Origin: Capillidium heterosporum
Lineage: Eukaryota > Entomophthoromycota > Entomophthoromycetes > Entomophthorales > Capillidiaceae
Direction of reading: 5' to 3'
Length of the DNA stretch: 64,000 bases
Assembly (NCBI GenBank): GCA_016630905.1
Contig: WBMQ01000009.1
Span: 1,116,001 to 1,180,000, forward strand
Shown here: piece by piece, positions 1 to 11,843 of the stretch
Layout: every line of letters begins with the position of its first letter
Numbering within the stretch: the first letter of the stretch is position 1
Notes under the pieces: model-generated
Database searches by the model: none
Seen by the model: only the letters and a program-made list of their open reading frames with translations
What the model was told of the DNA's origin: nothing
Program-made: the position numbers and the translations under genes

Positions 1-1
1 A

Positions 2-136
2 AGTCGAGAATATAAGGGGTCTACTGACTTATTTGGAAATTCCAAAGTTGATGGAGGAGTAGATTTAGTTATTCACATTCGGCAAACTTTGGATTTCAAA
101 GCAGTAGGTGCACCTTCAAGAAAGAATACAAAGTAA
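2..136 (+). CDS. 3' end of an unidentified gene, cut by the window edge
   Basis: Frame 2 is open from the left edge to a TAA at 134-136 (about 44 codons). It ends with a mixed charged tail (VDGGVDLVIHIRQTLDFK, then a basic APSRKNTK end). I do not recognise the family. An intron acceptor inside the stretch cannot be excluded. The support is only the open frame and plausible composition. Confidence 0.35.
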   Translation, partial: SREYKGSTDLFGNSKVDGGVDLVIHIRQTLDFKAVGAPSRKNTK

Positions 137-1436
137 AGGAAGCTGGTGCTTTTGAGAACAGATATTCATCTATTAATTGGAGTTTAGCAATCTGCTTAAG
201 TCCATTTTTTAGTTAAAGTTATAAATTTGCTGGGTATCAGGTTCAAGCATATGTCGGTATGGGAGCTTCTATCAGGTAAAATGCAATTGACATAACGGTA
301 CGACTACAGAAAAGGGAATTGAGTTTGTACAAAAGGTAAAGTCATGGCGTCGATATCTTTAATTGGCTTTATTCTATATTTCGAGCTCTAATTGCCTCGG
401 TAACTTTAACCAGATGGAGTAGGTACTTGGATTTTATCAGGACAGATATTTTTGCCATATCAAAATTTGATGTTAGCAAAATATCTTTTGCTGCTTGGGA
501 AAGTGTTACTATATCCTAAATAATGCCATTCAATAGTGCTTTCATAAGCTTTCTGCCAGTATCTAGAACTGTCGTGGTGTTGATAAAAATTATAAGAAAA
601 TTTCTCTGTAGAATGTTGGATATACTCATCTAGCATAGCTTAATAGGTTATTTTTGTAGCTCCAAAGTAGGCGGATGGGCATTATTCTTTAGGCTGAAAG
701 GGGGGAAGTGCCGATTAGTTAGACATCTTTTGAACAGGTGTTCTGTCAAATTTCCAAATTATGACCTAATTTGAAATCTCAATAGAACAGAGCGGTTAAT
801 AAATTACATACTATTCTAAATGAAATTGGCTCAAATTATTGGATATGGCTGGTATATTTTCAGTAGTAAGTGTTTCTGTTTGATCCAATCCAGAGTATCT
901 ATTTTAAAATATGGCTTTATATAGATGTAGAGGAGTCAATTAAAAGATATAAGAACTACAATTTATTATTTAGGGAGGTACCTTTAGTAAAGAATTCGAG
1001 AACTCAAAGCAAATAGGTAGCAGAATATGTTTCAAAAAGAAAAACTTTTGAGTTACGATTTAACAATTCCTTAGATATGAAGCATATACCGATAGTCTAT
1101 GAGCCTTTTATAAGTTAGATACATTGCCTACCCAACCTATAAAGCAAAAGAATCCTATAAACCACTACATTAAACCTTTCAAACTTCTTCACTGATAGAA
1201 ATAAGCAAAGTTACGTCACATATGATACTTAAGTTGTAAATTGGCCATGTGAATCGCCACGAGTTCAATTGTATGTGAAACCGACCATAAGTTAAAAGGT
1301 CCATCCTTATCACATCCCTTGAAACGATTAGTAACTGAGGCTTAAACGTAGGTTGGTCAACTTGGCATACATAAAGTATAACTTAGTAGAGGTGACAAAA
1401 GTTCTTTTAAAATACGTATATAAAGGTTGATAAGCA
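137..1436. other. AT-rich intergenic region
   Basis: No open frame longer than chance. A TATATAAAG element lies near 1417-1426, 10 to 20 bases before the first ATG of the next gene. It is better placed as a promoter for the internal ATG at 1512. Confidence 0.5.
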
Positions 1437-3296
1437 ATGAAAAGCAGTCTATTTTCCATCGGTAACAACAAAGTTCAACCTCAGCCCCAACTTGAAGAAA
1501 GAAAAGACAGTATGAAAGAAAAGTTAAACAACTCGAGTAGCTATGAAATCGTCGCTGAGACTTTGAAGGACGATATCAAAGTGAGGTTAGGTGGTATAGA
1601 TATCAACGGGGTATTACGTGGTAAAGTGGTCTCCAAAACTAAATTCTTGTCGGCTGTCAAATCGGGTTCTTTTGGTAAGCTTTCTTGTTTCCTTTACACT
1701 CGGTATATCTAACTTATTATATTTCACTATAAAAAGGCTACTGTTCCGTACTTTTCGGTTGGGATATGCATGACCAGTTCTACTTTAAGCCAAGTGCCTA
1801 CTCCAACGACGATAATGGTAATTCTTGAGCCTATTTTACCTTACGTTTATATTTCTGTATAAAAGGCTATGCCGATATCAAAGCCAAAATCGATTTGTCC
1901 AGCTACCGTAGGTTACCCTTCGAGAACAATATCCCCTTCTTCTTGATCGATTTTTATGACACCGACGATAAAGTTTTAGCGGTATGTCCTCGAAATGTGT
2001 TGAAATTAAACATCTCCAAGTTGGCTCAGTTGGGTATGAGTGCCAACTGTGGATTGGAGTACGAGTACTTCAACTATAAAGGTAATTCTAAAGCTTTTAT
2101 ATATTTTAACGTACATCCTTTATACTTTAACAGTAAACAAAGATGATAAAGCCAAGAACAAACTATTGGATCTAACCCCAATAACCGATGATATGTGTGG
2201 CTACTCTTCTATCCGTACCAATCTGTATCAGGGCTACTTTGACTCCATATTCGATACTATGACTGCTATGGATATACCTATCGAAGGGCATCACTGTGAA
2301 TCAGGTACCCTTATCATATTCAAAACTTCCCAACTAACCTTCACCTTTAGGGCCGGGAGTCTATGAGACCGCTTTAGAATACCAGCCCGTCCTCAAGATG
2401 GCCGACAATGGTGCCTTGTTCAAGACCTTTACCAAAGTTCTAGGGCGCAAGTTCGATGTCCTAGCTTCCTTTATGGCCAAACCTGATGTCAACTTACCGG
2501 GCTGCTCAGGACACGTGCATCTGTCCTTATGCGATGCCAGCGGTAACAATTTGTTTGTCAAGCACCCTCCTGGTCATTTCACCCATGTCGACGATGAGGA
2601 GAATGATAACGTAGGTAGGGATGTAGAGGGGTACAAGGAGGGGGATTTTGATGGATTGAGTGCAACTTTAGTGTATTTTTTGGGTGGGTTAGTGGAGGCG
2701 TTCCCCAGCTTGATGCCCATATTTGCACCCACTATCAACAGGTAAATTTTTATAAGACTTACATATATATGAATCTGAATACTACTATTATAGTTACAAA
2801 CGATTAGTTGAAAACTTTTGGGCACCTGTCAAGCTATCTTATGGTGTTGAGAACCGTCTGGCTGCTATTCGAATCATAAAACCGCCTACCTGCTCCCCCA
2901 AATCGACTCGTATCGAAGTGGTAAGATTTTACATATATACATCCTTTCATTAACTTCCCCCTTCTTTACCGATAGCGCGTCCCCGGTGCCGACTCCAACC
3001 CCTACCTAGTACTAGCATCCATCCTAGCAGCTGGGAACTACGGTATAACCAACAAAATACTACCTTCCATCCCGCCTTTACGTGTCGGTGAAAAGTTATC
3101 GGATTACAAAGGTAGCAACCTACCCAAAGGTTTAAAACAGGCTACCGAGATCATGTTAGATCTGAGTTCAATGGCCCGTAAAATTCTAGGAGATGAGTTT
3201 GTCGACCACTATGGCTTAGTTTGTAACCATGAGGTATATAAGTTCGAGTCTAGTGTCACTGATTGGGAGCTGAAAAGGTACTTGGAGTTAATTTAA
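1437..3296 (+). CDS. glutamine synthetase family protein (FluG/class-I-like)
   Basis: Seven exons (1437-1674, 1737-1817, 1866-2081, 2134-2304, 2351-2741, 2794-2920, 2976-3296) join in frame to 514 residues ending in TAA. The N-terminal half has the GS beta-grasp segment with FGWDMHDQ. The catalytic half shows CGLEYEYF, the ESGPGVYE loop, [21 protein letters not shown] and [16 protein letters not shown], all typical of the ATP/glutamate-binding core. The fold would ligate ammonia or an amine to a carboxylate such as glutamate. The sequence resembles FluG C-terminal and class-I-like GS proteins more than the main fungal GlnA, so the true substrate is uncertain. The downstream ATG at 1512 may be the real start, since a TATA-like element sits almost on the first ATG. 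No frame disruption was found. Confidence 0.88.
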
Positions 3297-4533
3297 GGGG
3301 TAATAAATAGTGATCTTTTTAATAAAGATCTTGTGATTTATACCTATAGCTTTTCCCTAGTCTGTAATATATGGGTTTAATGCCTTTTCATCTCTAAAAT
3401 AGCTGTCTAAATATTTATACCTAACAAAAATTCAAGCAGAAAAAGTTGACTGTAGCCGTCACTTCATTCTATTTTTATGGCTACTTTGACGATTTTCATT
3501 TTTCAGTGCAACTGTACCGTCTAGAGATCCTTAATATGATAGACATCCCTTCAACTTTACAAAAAAACAATTTCTATGCTGCCATTTCACTATACTTTTG
3601 GAAGCCTTCGAAGGTGTTGATTTGGATTCGGTACTAAAGAGTGATCCTCGATTTACAAGGTTCATGTCCGTTGACTTGAGGAATGTGCTTAAACATCTTG
3701 AAAGTTGAGAGATTGGAATTAAGCCAAAGTTTAATAGAAAATTTTGTTGATAGTATACCAGTAGATATGCAAAAATTTATTTTTTGATAGTTTCCTATTT
3801 ATTTCAATTCTTCGTTTTCAAATTTGACCTTTCAACTATAATTTATAACTGCTCCGTCTTTGATGCTTTGTTCGTATGCATACCTACTGAATCTCGGCTT
3901 CTAGGTACTATTGCTGCCTAAAATGAATTTTAGGATATTTCAGTATCCCAGCAATTTTAAGCTAGTCTCTAAATACACTGCACTGTACAAGAGCTTGTGT
4001 TGAAGGAGAGGATTCTATAAATATCCTCTATCGATTTGGATACCTTTGTCAATATGAGATATGATATATAGATGTTCAAATGAGTATGAGAGCAGTACAT
4101 TCCAACTTGTTCCCTTACCTTCTTGGTAAGCATCATTTGACTTTTATGTGGTCTTTAAACCTATGGTTTTTAATATAATCGATCATCCTTTAACATAGTT
4201 GTATTGAATATCTATTCAGTGTAGGTGTAACACCAATCTCTTGAGACTATTTTTGATTCATAAAATGAATATCAATTTATATCAAAAAGAATAGCCTCTA
4301 TAAATTCTATCGTAAAAAGTTGCCTAGTATAAAGGAACGAAATGTGCCAAACTTTGATTATGGCAAAAAGTTTGCATAGTTTCGATCTACAAACAAGCAT
4401 AAATAGAAGCCCAAGCAACATTTTGAAAAAATTCACAATCTCTTTATCAAAATTATATTTAAACTTAACCAACTATTTTTCTAACTTCATTATAGTTTTC
4501 TTGCCATAAGTATATCGAGCTCTAAAATTCAAA
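3297..4533. other. intergenic, with a short gene-like relic
   Basis: Between 3500 and 3708 on the + strand one frame reads like the C-terminus of a protein (LLEAFEGVDLDSVLK, DPRFTRFMSVDLRNVLK, then TGA at 3706-3708). It has no start or full gene around it. I could not place it in a family. It may be a decayed gene tail or an exon whose partners are lost. The remainder is AT-rich with no supported gene. Confidence 0.4.
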
Positions 4534-5556
4534 ATGATTAAATACATGTTGCCGGCTGAAATCTTACTTTCCATTCAATCGATCTTGGGTCTCTTCCTCA
4601 ACCTTTTGACCCTAATCGTAGCTCTCCACCTACCAACTAAAGGTACCGACATAATCTTAATTGTAATCGTAGCTTCCTTGGATCTAACTTTCTACTTGGA
4701 TACTTTAATCAAGCTGATTACTATTTGGATCAACCAGCACAATCTAACCTCCTTCCCTTCATGGTTCTGTCAATTCGATTCAACATTAGTCTTTGCAACC
4801 GTCCAAACTTCTATAGAAGTAGTAGCTCTATTAAGCTTAATGCGCTATCTAAAGATCTGCTGGAATGTCAACTGGAAGGTACGTACCTGGTTACTTTTAG
4901 TTTTGGTGTCCATTAGTTTGTCAGTTAGCTTGACTTGTATTAATAGTATCTATGAGAAGCCTTATAGATGGTCAAAGTCCCAACTGTTCTGTTTACCTTT
5001 CATCAATTTGCGACACGACAATAAGACTTACATCCTAACTTGGCTGAGTACTATAGTTGTCCGATTCTTCTTGACTTTGTTGTGTATAACCTTTTGCTAC
5101 TATAAGTTGAATATGCATTATAAGAGAGATGTTAAAGAGTATATCAACACCAACACCCATCGCAACTCCTACCTTAACGACCCAAGCTTACACCAAGTTG
5201 AACTGGTCGAGTGCCAAAGTGTCAACAGTACTAAAACTTGTACCAAGTCGGATGTCGAACTTATACCTGATACCTACCAGATCTATGCTTTACGGAAACA
5301 ACAGCGAAGCAATAGTTTTAAACTTTTAATGGTTGTTTTATTATATATGTTGTGTATATTGCCCGATGTCACCATTAGTATACTTTTCATTTTAGAGTAT
5401 TACGGTATACCTAAGGAGGTAGTTGCAACTACACATCTACTGATGGCTTCAACTGGGTTGGTTAATCCGGTATTTACGTTGGTAGCTCATGATCGGTGTA
5501 GGAGGTTGTTGGCAAAGTGGTGGATATACTTTAAAGGAAGATTGGGGTTGAGATGA
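4534..5556 (+). CDS. rhodopsin-like seven-transmembrane receptor (GPCR)
   Basis: Single-exon ORF of 340 residues. Seven hydrophobic segments lie near residues 6-32, 38-63, 84-107, 117-137, 165-190, 262-287 and 297-320. The layout is class-A-like: TM1 carries GLFLNLLTLIVAL (GN-like position), TM3 ends in MRYLKI where DRY is expected, TM6 has LPDVT, and TM7 has GLVNPVFTLVAHD, equivalent to NPxxY with Tyr replaced. There are Cys residues before TM3 and in the second extracellular loop (LFCLPF), which could form the usual disulphide. The third cytoplasmic loop is long (about 70 residues) and Ser/Thr-rich. It presumably signals through heterotrimeric G proteins at the plasma membrane; the ligand is unknown. 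It is unlike the yeast Ste2/Ste3 families. Confidence 0.8.
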   Translation: MIKYMLPAEILLSIQSILGLFLNLLTLIVALHLPTKGTDIILIVIVASLDLTFYLDTLIKLITIWINQHNLTSFPSWFCQFDSTLVFATVQTSIEVVALLSLMRYLKICWNVNWKVRTWLLLVLVSISLSVSLTCINSIYEKPYRWSKSQLFCLPFINLRHDNKTYILTWLSTIVVRFFLTLLCITFCYYKLNMHYKRDVKEYINTNTHRNSYLNDPSLHQVELVECQSVNSTKTCTKSDVELIPDTYQIYALRKQQRSNSFKLLMVVLLYMLCILPDVTISILFILEYYGIPKEVVATTHLLMASTGLVNPVFTLVAHDRCRRLLAKWWIYFKGRLGLR

Positions 5557-6792
5557 TAGAGTTTGGAATGTAGGTATAGATGTTTATCAATAAACTAACT
5601 ATTTTTAAATTTTGTAATTTATATTTGTGTTATTCATCGATACTTGATTTTAATCATTGTAAATGGGCCTATAAACCAGGTACTGATGGTATGCTAACTT
5701 TAGGTTCAATTTTTTGAACGACGATTGTAGCTGAAATCAGACTTTATAGGCTCACTTAACCTAGTTTCTTAAGTCAACTTTATGAGGCATAACAATCAAA
5801 AAATCAATTTACACATCCAGAAAGTAAATTACCCATTGACTAAACCAACCCATTATTATGAAGCTTTGGAAATAATAAATTACACACAGGAAAGAATGTG
5901 TAATTTCCTCACTATGAGTAGCTAACCATCTTCCGTTGTTTGGAATATATAAAGCATTCTATTGGACTAATTTCTTATCGTTAGCTTATTTATACTGTAT
6001 GGGATTATCTATTTTTTCCAATGTGCAATTTAATTCTTCCAAAGTTTTGTAAAAATGAATTGGCTTAGTCTGGGTAATTTAATTTTGCTAGATGTATAAG
6101 TTAATTTTTCGATTGTTATAATATTGGCTTTATTAGTTGAAGACATTTTCGAGGCTTATCGAAATTTATTAGTAGATGAGTTTATCAACAATTGTACTTT
6201 TACCTCCATTGTCCTTGTCAATACCTATAAATTTCATCTAACATACAAACCACCAGGCTTTACTAATGTACATAACTACTTTGAGGTTTAGTCCATTATC
6301 CTTTTATTAACTGTATACTTGGTCCCCTTTTCATATCCAATCAAGGATTCAACCTCTGCTCTAGTTTATAGTAAGTTGTCATTCTTCCTAAAATAATTCG
6401 ATAAAATTACCCTGTTAAATGAAAAATCTCACCAATCAAATTTATTATAAATGTCGGCAATTCCTTAGCTACTGATTTTCGTTTAGAAACTTGACTTTTT
6501 GACCAATGAATGGTTAAGAACTAAGGATGACTAACAGCTTTACGATAAATGAACGTTTATACGCATAAAGTTCAAAGCTAAAAATAAGATATCGGTTTAA
6601 ACAGCTTTTGACAGGTTGAGCACTATAAATAGGAATCCAACTTATCTAAATTGCCAAATACTTTTTACAAAAGTTTGAATGTTGATTGCCATCTTAGACT
6701 TTGCTTGATATCTATCAGTTTTCGTTGATATACTCCCTATCTTTTACTAATAAAGATAACACTACCGATAATTATTTAAATACGTTACTATT
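5557..6792. other. AT-rich intergenic region
   Basis: About 1.2 kb between the receptor gene and the DUF202 gene. No coding stretch, RNA gene or repeat could be supported. Confidence 0.5.
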
Positions 6793-7239
6793 ATGATGGA
6801 CAGTAAACGATTCCAGTGGACCTTAATCTTGGACAACAGTGGATCTACGGCACGCGATCACTTAGGTAAGTAATTGATATATGGGATAGATATAACTAAT
6901 TTTTATTTCAATGTAGCTAACGAACGAACTTATTTGGCCTGGTTACGTACTTCCTTAACTTTAGTTACGGTAGGAGTAGCAATAACCCAGTTTAGTCAAC
7001 ATATCCAACCTAGCGGAGGTGTCCAAGTCGATTGGACCAAAGTCCTGGGTGGTAAGATAATCGGCATTACCTACGCTGTCGTTGGCTTGATCTTTGGAAT
7101 CTTTGGGATCTTACGATACTTTACCGTCCAAAATACTTTGATGAGCAAACAGTTTAGGGCTTCTCGGTTCTTGATATCGATTGGGTTTACTATGGTAGTG
7201 GGGTTGGCACTCGCTATGGTCTTTAGCTTTTGGCTATAG
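6793..7239 (+). CDS. DUF202/YidH-like small membrane protein
   Basis: Two exons (6793-6865 and 6917-7239) give 131 residues. The splice rebuilds the family signature: the first exon ends ARDHL and the second continues ANERTYLAWLRTSLTLVTVG. The (A)NERT(Y/F)LAW motif followed by three hydrophobic helices (about residues 38-58, 72-96 and 106-130) defines DUF202, which also includes the VTC1 subunit of the vacuolar polyphosphate complex. The sequence looks more like stand-alone YidH-type DUF202 proteins than VTC1, so no symbol is given. It is probably an endomembrane protein. Confidence 0.85.
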
Positions 7240-7892
7240 TTTTGTATATGTGGGTGTAGCTGGACCTGGAAATTGTTAATAAAATATGTAGTTTTAGTAG
7301 ATTTGTGTAGTAGTTAATTGTATTGATAGGCTATCTTGATTTAGTCTATGTATATATTTTTAAGTATAGCAAGCTTTATCCAAAGGAAATTTAGTAAAAT
7401 TCGTTGATTTTATTTTAGATATATGAGTTATATCTCAACAACTAGTTATCTACCTTTATAAGCTAATTTAGCTTGATGATGGAAAAGTATCCTTTACTAA
7501 GAATAGCATCAACAGTATATTTAAATATACTTGTATTCGAATCGAAGCCATACTTGTAGGTTTAACAAAATTGTTCCTTTCATAAGATACTTATCTTTGA
7601 CGACGAAACATTGAAAGAATAGCAAACTTCATAAAATTGGCAAAAATAATCATCTGTATTACGATTCTGCAAAGGATAAGGGTGGAGCTACTTTTATATA
7701 AATATTGGTTACGACCAAGATTTAGCACAGTCATCAAATCCATATTCCATTTTAAACTAGTATATATAGATGCGTTATATTATAGGTACTTTGCTTTTTA
7801 TGGAATGCCAACTTGCACAACTCCAAAATTTTATCAAAAAGAACCATGACGACATTCCAAATATAATTTTTGAAGACAAATAACTAATTTAG
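7240..7892. other. intergenic region and possible KU70 leader exon
   Basis: No independent gene. A candidate first exon for KU70 is 7770-7785 (ATG plus four codons and one base, then GTACT). It would supply the initiator and the single base that the exon at 7893 needs. The implied intron of 107 nt is long for this genome, so this start is tentative. Confidence 0.4.
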
Positions 7893-10173
7893 CCATCACT
7901 TCTCAGACAAGCTCAAGTCGGTTACAAAAATGGACAGCAGCACATCAACCAACTTCAAATTTTACACCAGTCAAGCCTACCAAACCTGACCTCGATATTG
8001 TATCCAAAGTTAAGAGGGAAAGCAATATTGATTCCGATGATGAAACTGATGAGAATTTCGATATTGATGTACTTTATTTGAAGCTCCTCATACTTATCAA
8101 CACTTATTCTTTATCTAGTTTGCAAGCTACCACAGAGATGTTTTATACGTAGCAGTAGATATTAACTTGAACAAGGGAGTTGAAAAGCAACCTTTTTTCG
8201 AAAATGCAATGGAGAACATCCAGCTTATAGTTAGGAGCAAGCTGGCACTTCGAGCTAAAGATGGATTTGGGATACAACTCTTTGACATGGTAAATTTTTA
8301 TTATATAGGTTGAGTTGAAGTAACGAAGCTTATTTGTGTAGAGCGAAGATGCAAGTTTAACTTTACAGCCTTTGGCAAGGGTGACTTTAAAAAATGTCGA
8401 CCAGCTCGTCAACGATGGTAAGCAGTTACAATTTTATTCAGATAATATACTAATTTAACTACTTATAAATTAAAGTATTTGACCTCAATAAGGAAGAGAC
8501 TGCTTTAGATTCTACGCAACTATTAAATCACATCTACGATTCTTTCAACAGCCTCGTAGAAACGGAAGAGAACTATGCCCGTGCTTACAAACACAGTTGG
8601 GTGATAACCGATGGCGCTAATTTCAAAACTTTGGATTCAACCAAGCTAATCGTTGCCTTGAAGAAACTTAAGGAAGCTCGAATTCACTTGCATATGCTTT
8701 GGATTTCAAACTACAAGGAAATTCCCAGTATACTTGAATTTGAAGTAAGCTATTTGAATATAACATTTTTAAAGCTGGATTAGAGGTGCCTAAACTTCGT
8801 ATACAACAACCCACTTGATCTCCCAATGCAACAACTTCCTAGCCTAATTGAAGAGCCCAAGTGGTTTCCAGGAGACGTCACCCGGATCCCTGATACCGAC
8901 GTACTAGGACGATGGATGAAACGATTCAAGGGTGGTTTCAACTGTGCCCAGAAGCATCTAGCCTTCCACCTGACTCCAAACTTCCGCATTGCCGTTAGCG
9001 TGTATGCAAACCTTTGCACTATTTCAGCACATTTGCTAATCTTACCTTTAGATTCTGCTACTGCAAGGAGCGCAAGCTACCCGAGCCCAAGAAATTCTAC
9101 AACCTGGGCACGCCTGCAAACCCCGACTACCGCCGCGTCGTTGTCAAAAATAGGACCTACGACGTCCTGGACCAACACCCAACTTAAAAAGGAGCAGCTA
9201 CTGTCGGTGCGCAAAATCGGCTTCGAACCCATTCCGTTTACTGACGAGGAGACCGAAGCTTTAAAGCGGGTCGAGTTCAAGGGTCTACGCCTCATGGGAT
9301 TTAGGGACAAGGCTACCTTCCAACTCAATCATCAGGTCCACCCCGGCAACCTGGTCGTACCTGATGATGTGGCTGTACCCGGTTCCAGCCTAGTAATTAA
9401 GAGTCTGATTATGAATATGGAGAAGTTGAATCAGGTAGCCATTGGTTGGTTCACTCCTAGGGTGGCAGGAATTCCTAGGTTGGTAGCACTCCTACCTATG
9501 GTAACTTTAAAATGCTAAATGTAATTTTAACTTGTTTCAATTAGCTTGAAACTTATGATACGGTTGGTCAAGTCCACCCGGCTGGATTGTTCATGGTCCC
9601 GCTGGCTTTCCGCAACGACATTAGAAGTGTACCTATGCCAACCCAACCCCCATCTACCGACAGTGTCACTACCTTTGGGGACGACGTTGACGACGCCCAG
9701 AACTTTGACAGCCTGGTGACTAAGCTTAAATTGCCTGGTGCCTACTTCAAAGTCGAGAAGAACGTCAACCCTTGTAACCTATTTTAAAAAAGCCAAGTAG
9801 GACTAATTGGAATTCTTTATTTTAGCCATCGAGTTTTTACAAAACCGGCTGGAGTGCGTTAATTTCAACGTGGCCTTTGATGACTCGGCCATTGTTCCCA
9901 ACTATCGACCTCATTACCAAGGTATCAATGGGGTAAGCTTTTTAAATTTTGGTAATGAGGATACTGACCTTTAATTTTTTATTTGGAAATGTAGCAAGCT
10001 GGAGATGTCATCGCCAAACTGAACTCCAAGTACCCGTATAAATCTAAGACGACTGGTAAAGCCAATGTAAGTAAGTTTTTGATATATTATAAAGCAGTTT
10101 ATAGGATGTTGGTATTGACTCTATTTTTTATCTGTAGGCGCTACCAGGCACCATTAAAAAGATGCGAAAGTAA
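7893..10173 (+). CDS. KU70: Ku70 DNA end-binding subunit, with one apparent +1 frameshift
   Basis: Ku70 partners Ku80 in a ring that threads onto broken DNA ends for non-homologous end joining and telomere protection. Exons: 7893-8068, 8119-8289, 8342-8417, 8476-8744, 8784-9001, 9052-9500, 9545-9773, 9826-9932, 9995-10066, 10138-10173. The vWA-like start reads YHRDVLYVAVDIN. The Ku core shows FKGLRLMGFRDK, SLVIKSLIMNMEKLNQVAIGWFTPR and VHPAGLFMVPLAFR, matching the Ku70 pattern (LMGFKP, YTPR, PPGF). The total closes to 601 codons only if one base between 9174 and 9184 is skipped: VVVKNRTYDVLDQ switches to TQLKKEQLLSVRK there. The initiator lies upstream (see 7770). The protein ends at KKMRK with no SAP domain. 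Family assignment is firm; start and frame are not. Confidence 0.85.
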
Positions 10174-10704
10174 AAGTTGGGGTTGGTAAGTTGTTTGTAC
10201 CTTTGAGCATTCGGTTGTCTTTTACCAGCTTTTCTTGGGTTTAGTTACTAGAAGCCTTATTTCTATCTATTTTATACAGGTTCTAGGACTTATTCAATTG
10301 ATGGTACTTTTAAAATAAAGTAGCGTATATACAGATGTTTTTAGATGTCATAATTTTAATACAAGTAGGCGTACATTTAATTCAAGTGGTAAACTTAAAG
10401 CACTTACTGATATGGCCAGAATACATATGTATATATAATATGTGAACCAAGCTCTCAATAGTTCAAGATATCTTCTGTGGAAATTACAAACTGGTACTAA
10501 AAGCAGAATTACACAATGTAACTACGAAATAGATGGGGATAAAAAAGATGAAGTAAAAAGTTGAACCAATCCCTCATCAAGAAAAATAGTAAAAGTGAGA
10601 TGCAACTTTCTTTACAAAATTTATAATCTACACCTTAAACCCGACACCCCAAAGTCAAAAATAGAACTATTTATAGAACCCATCCCCTTCCTTTCAAAAA
10701 ATCC
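10174..10704. other. convergent intergenic region
   Basis: Shared 3' flank between KU70 (+) and ALG5 (-). AT-rich, no coding signal; probably holds both polyadenylation regions. Confidence 0.5.
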
Positions 10705-11843
10705 TCAAAGGTGCTTGGTCTCGAATCTCCAAATGCCAAACAAATAAGCCAGTCGAATCATCAACAAATCTAGCGCCATCTTGATGGAATCCTTAATTAC
10801 ATTGACCTTCGATCCATCAACTTCCGACCACTCAACCATAACTTCGACAGTAGGCACGTCAGCCATCTCAGCTAGTAATAACAATTCAATATCAAAGATC
10901 CACCCCTCAACGTGGACGTTGGGGAAGATCCGCTGGGCGGCTTTTCTGCTAAAAAGTTTAAAGCCACATTGCGTATCTTTGATCTTGCGGATACCTAGTA
11001 AGTAGAGGTACTGGTGGAACCCTAGCATCAATAGGTTACGTAACCAGGTACGCTGTAGTTAAAAAATCGATTAGTTGGTATATGTATAAGAGGATTAGAG
11101 TTACCTTGACTACAGCCTCCTGAATTGACGAGGTGGGCTCTAGAGCCTAGGGCGAAACTTTTTCCTTCGATGTCGACTTTGGTAAGGTGTTTGTCCAATA
11201 ATTCGAGTTGGTTGAATGGAGTTGCCCCGTCAGCGTCGGCGAACAAAATACGCTTGCCTTTGGCGAACAAAACACCCTGCAAATTTAAAAATGAATATGA
11301 TAGGCTATTACAATAAATAAATTTACCTCTGTTACAGTAGTTCCCTTGCCACCATTGGCCTTGTTCTTTAAAACTTTCAACTGTTCATCCTTCAATTTGT
11401 TTTCCTTTTTAAATTGGGTAACAACTTCTATAGTGTTATCCTTACTGCCATCGTCAACAACAATAATCTCGAATGTAAATTGGTCGTCTTTCTGGGTGAG
11501 TTTGTTTAGATATTGAATAGTGTCTACCAACATCTTGGGTATTCTTTTAGCTTCGTTGTAAGCGGGTATCACGACACTCAAATCAAACTTGCTGGGTTGG
11601 AGTAAAGGTAATTTCTGTCCTTGTAAGGTTTCTAGGCGTAACTGGTGACGGCCTTCACGTTTTTTGCTTAGGCTTTTTGCTTTGAGTAGGAGGACCTAAA
11701 GTGGATTAAATTAGATTTTGACAAGGTGATGGATTGAAGAGATGGGATATGTATAAAGAATAAAAGAATAAATTTAGTACCGATGTTAATGTGGCTACAG
11801 CTACCGTCAAAGTTGATATAACGGTCATCAAGTTGAGTTCCAT
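10705..11843 (-). CDS. ALG5: dolichyl-phosphate beta-glucosyltransferase, with one apparent +1 frameshift
   Basis: ALG5 makes dolichyl-P-glucose on the cytosolic face of the ER for capping the N-glycan precursor. Exons (minus): 11843-11781, 11695-11327, 11276-11105, 11052-10705. The first exon gives an N-terminal membrane anchor ([20 protein letters not shown]). The GT2 domain follows: [48 protein letters not shown] (DXD-type metal site), [32 protein letters not shown] and [13 protein letters not shown]. The exons total 316 residues only if one extra G near 11116-11121 is ignored. With it removed, the text reads HLVNSEAVVKRTWLRN, which matches yeast Alg5 closely; as sequenced it reads NSGGCSQ and the next splice is out of phase. 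Confidence 0.9.

Noticed and set aside
9026-9180. Continuous + frame across the KU70 intron at 9002-9051
   Set aside because: It reads Ser/Thr-rich nonsense there; the spliced frame gives YCKERKLPEPKKFY and VVVKNRTYD with better codon use and Ku70-like motifs.
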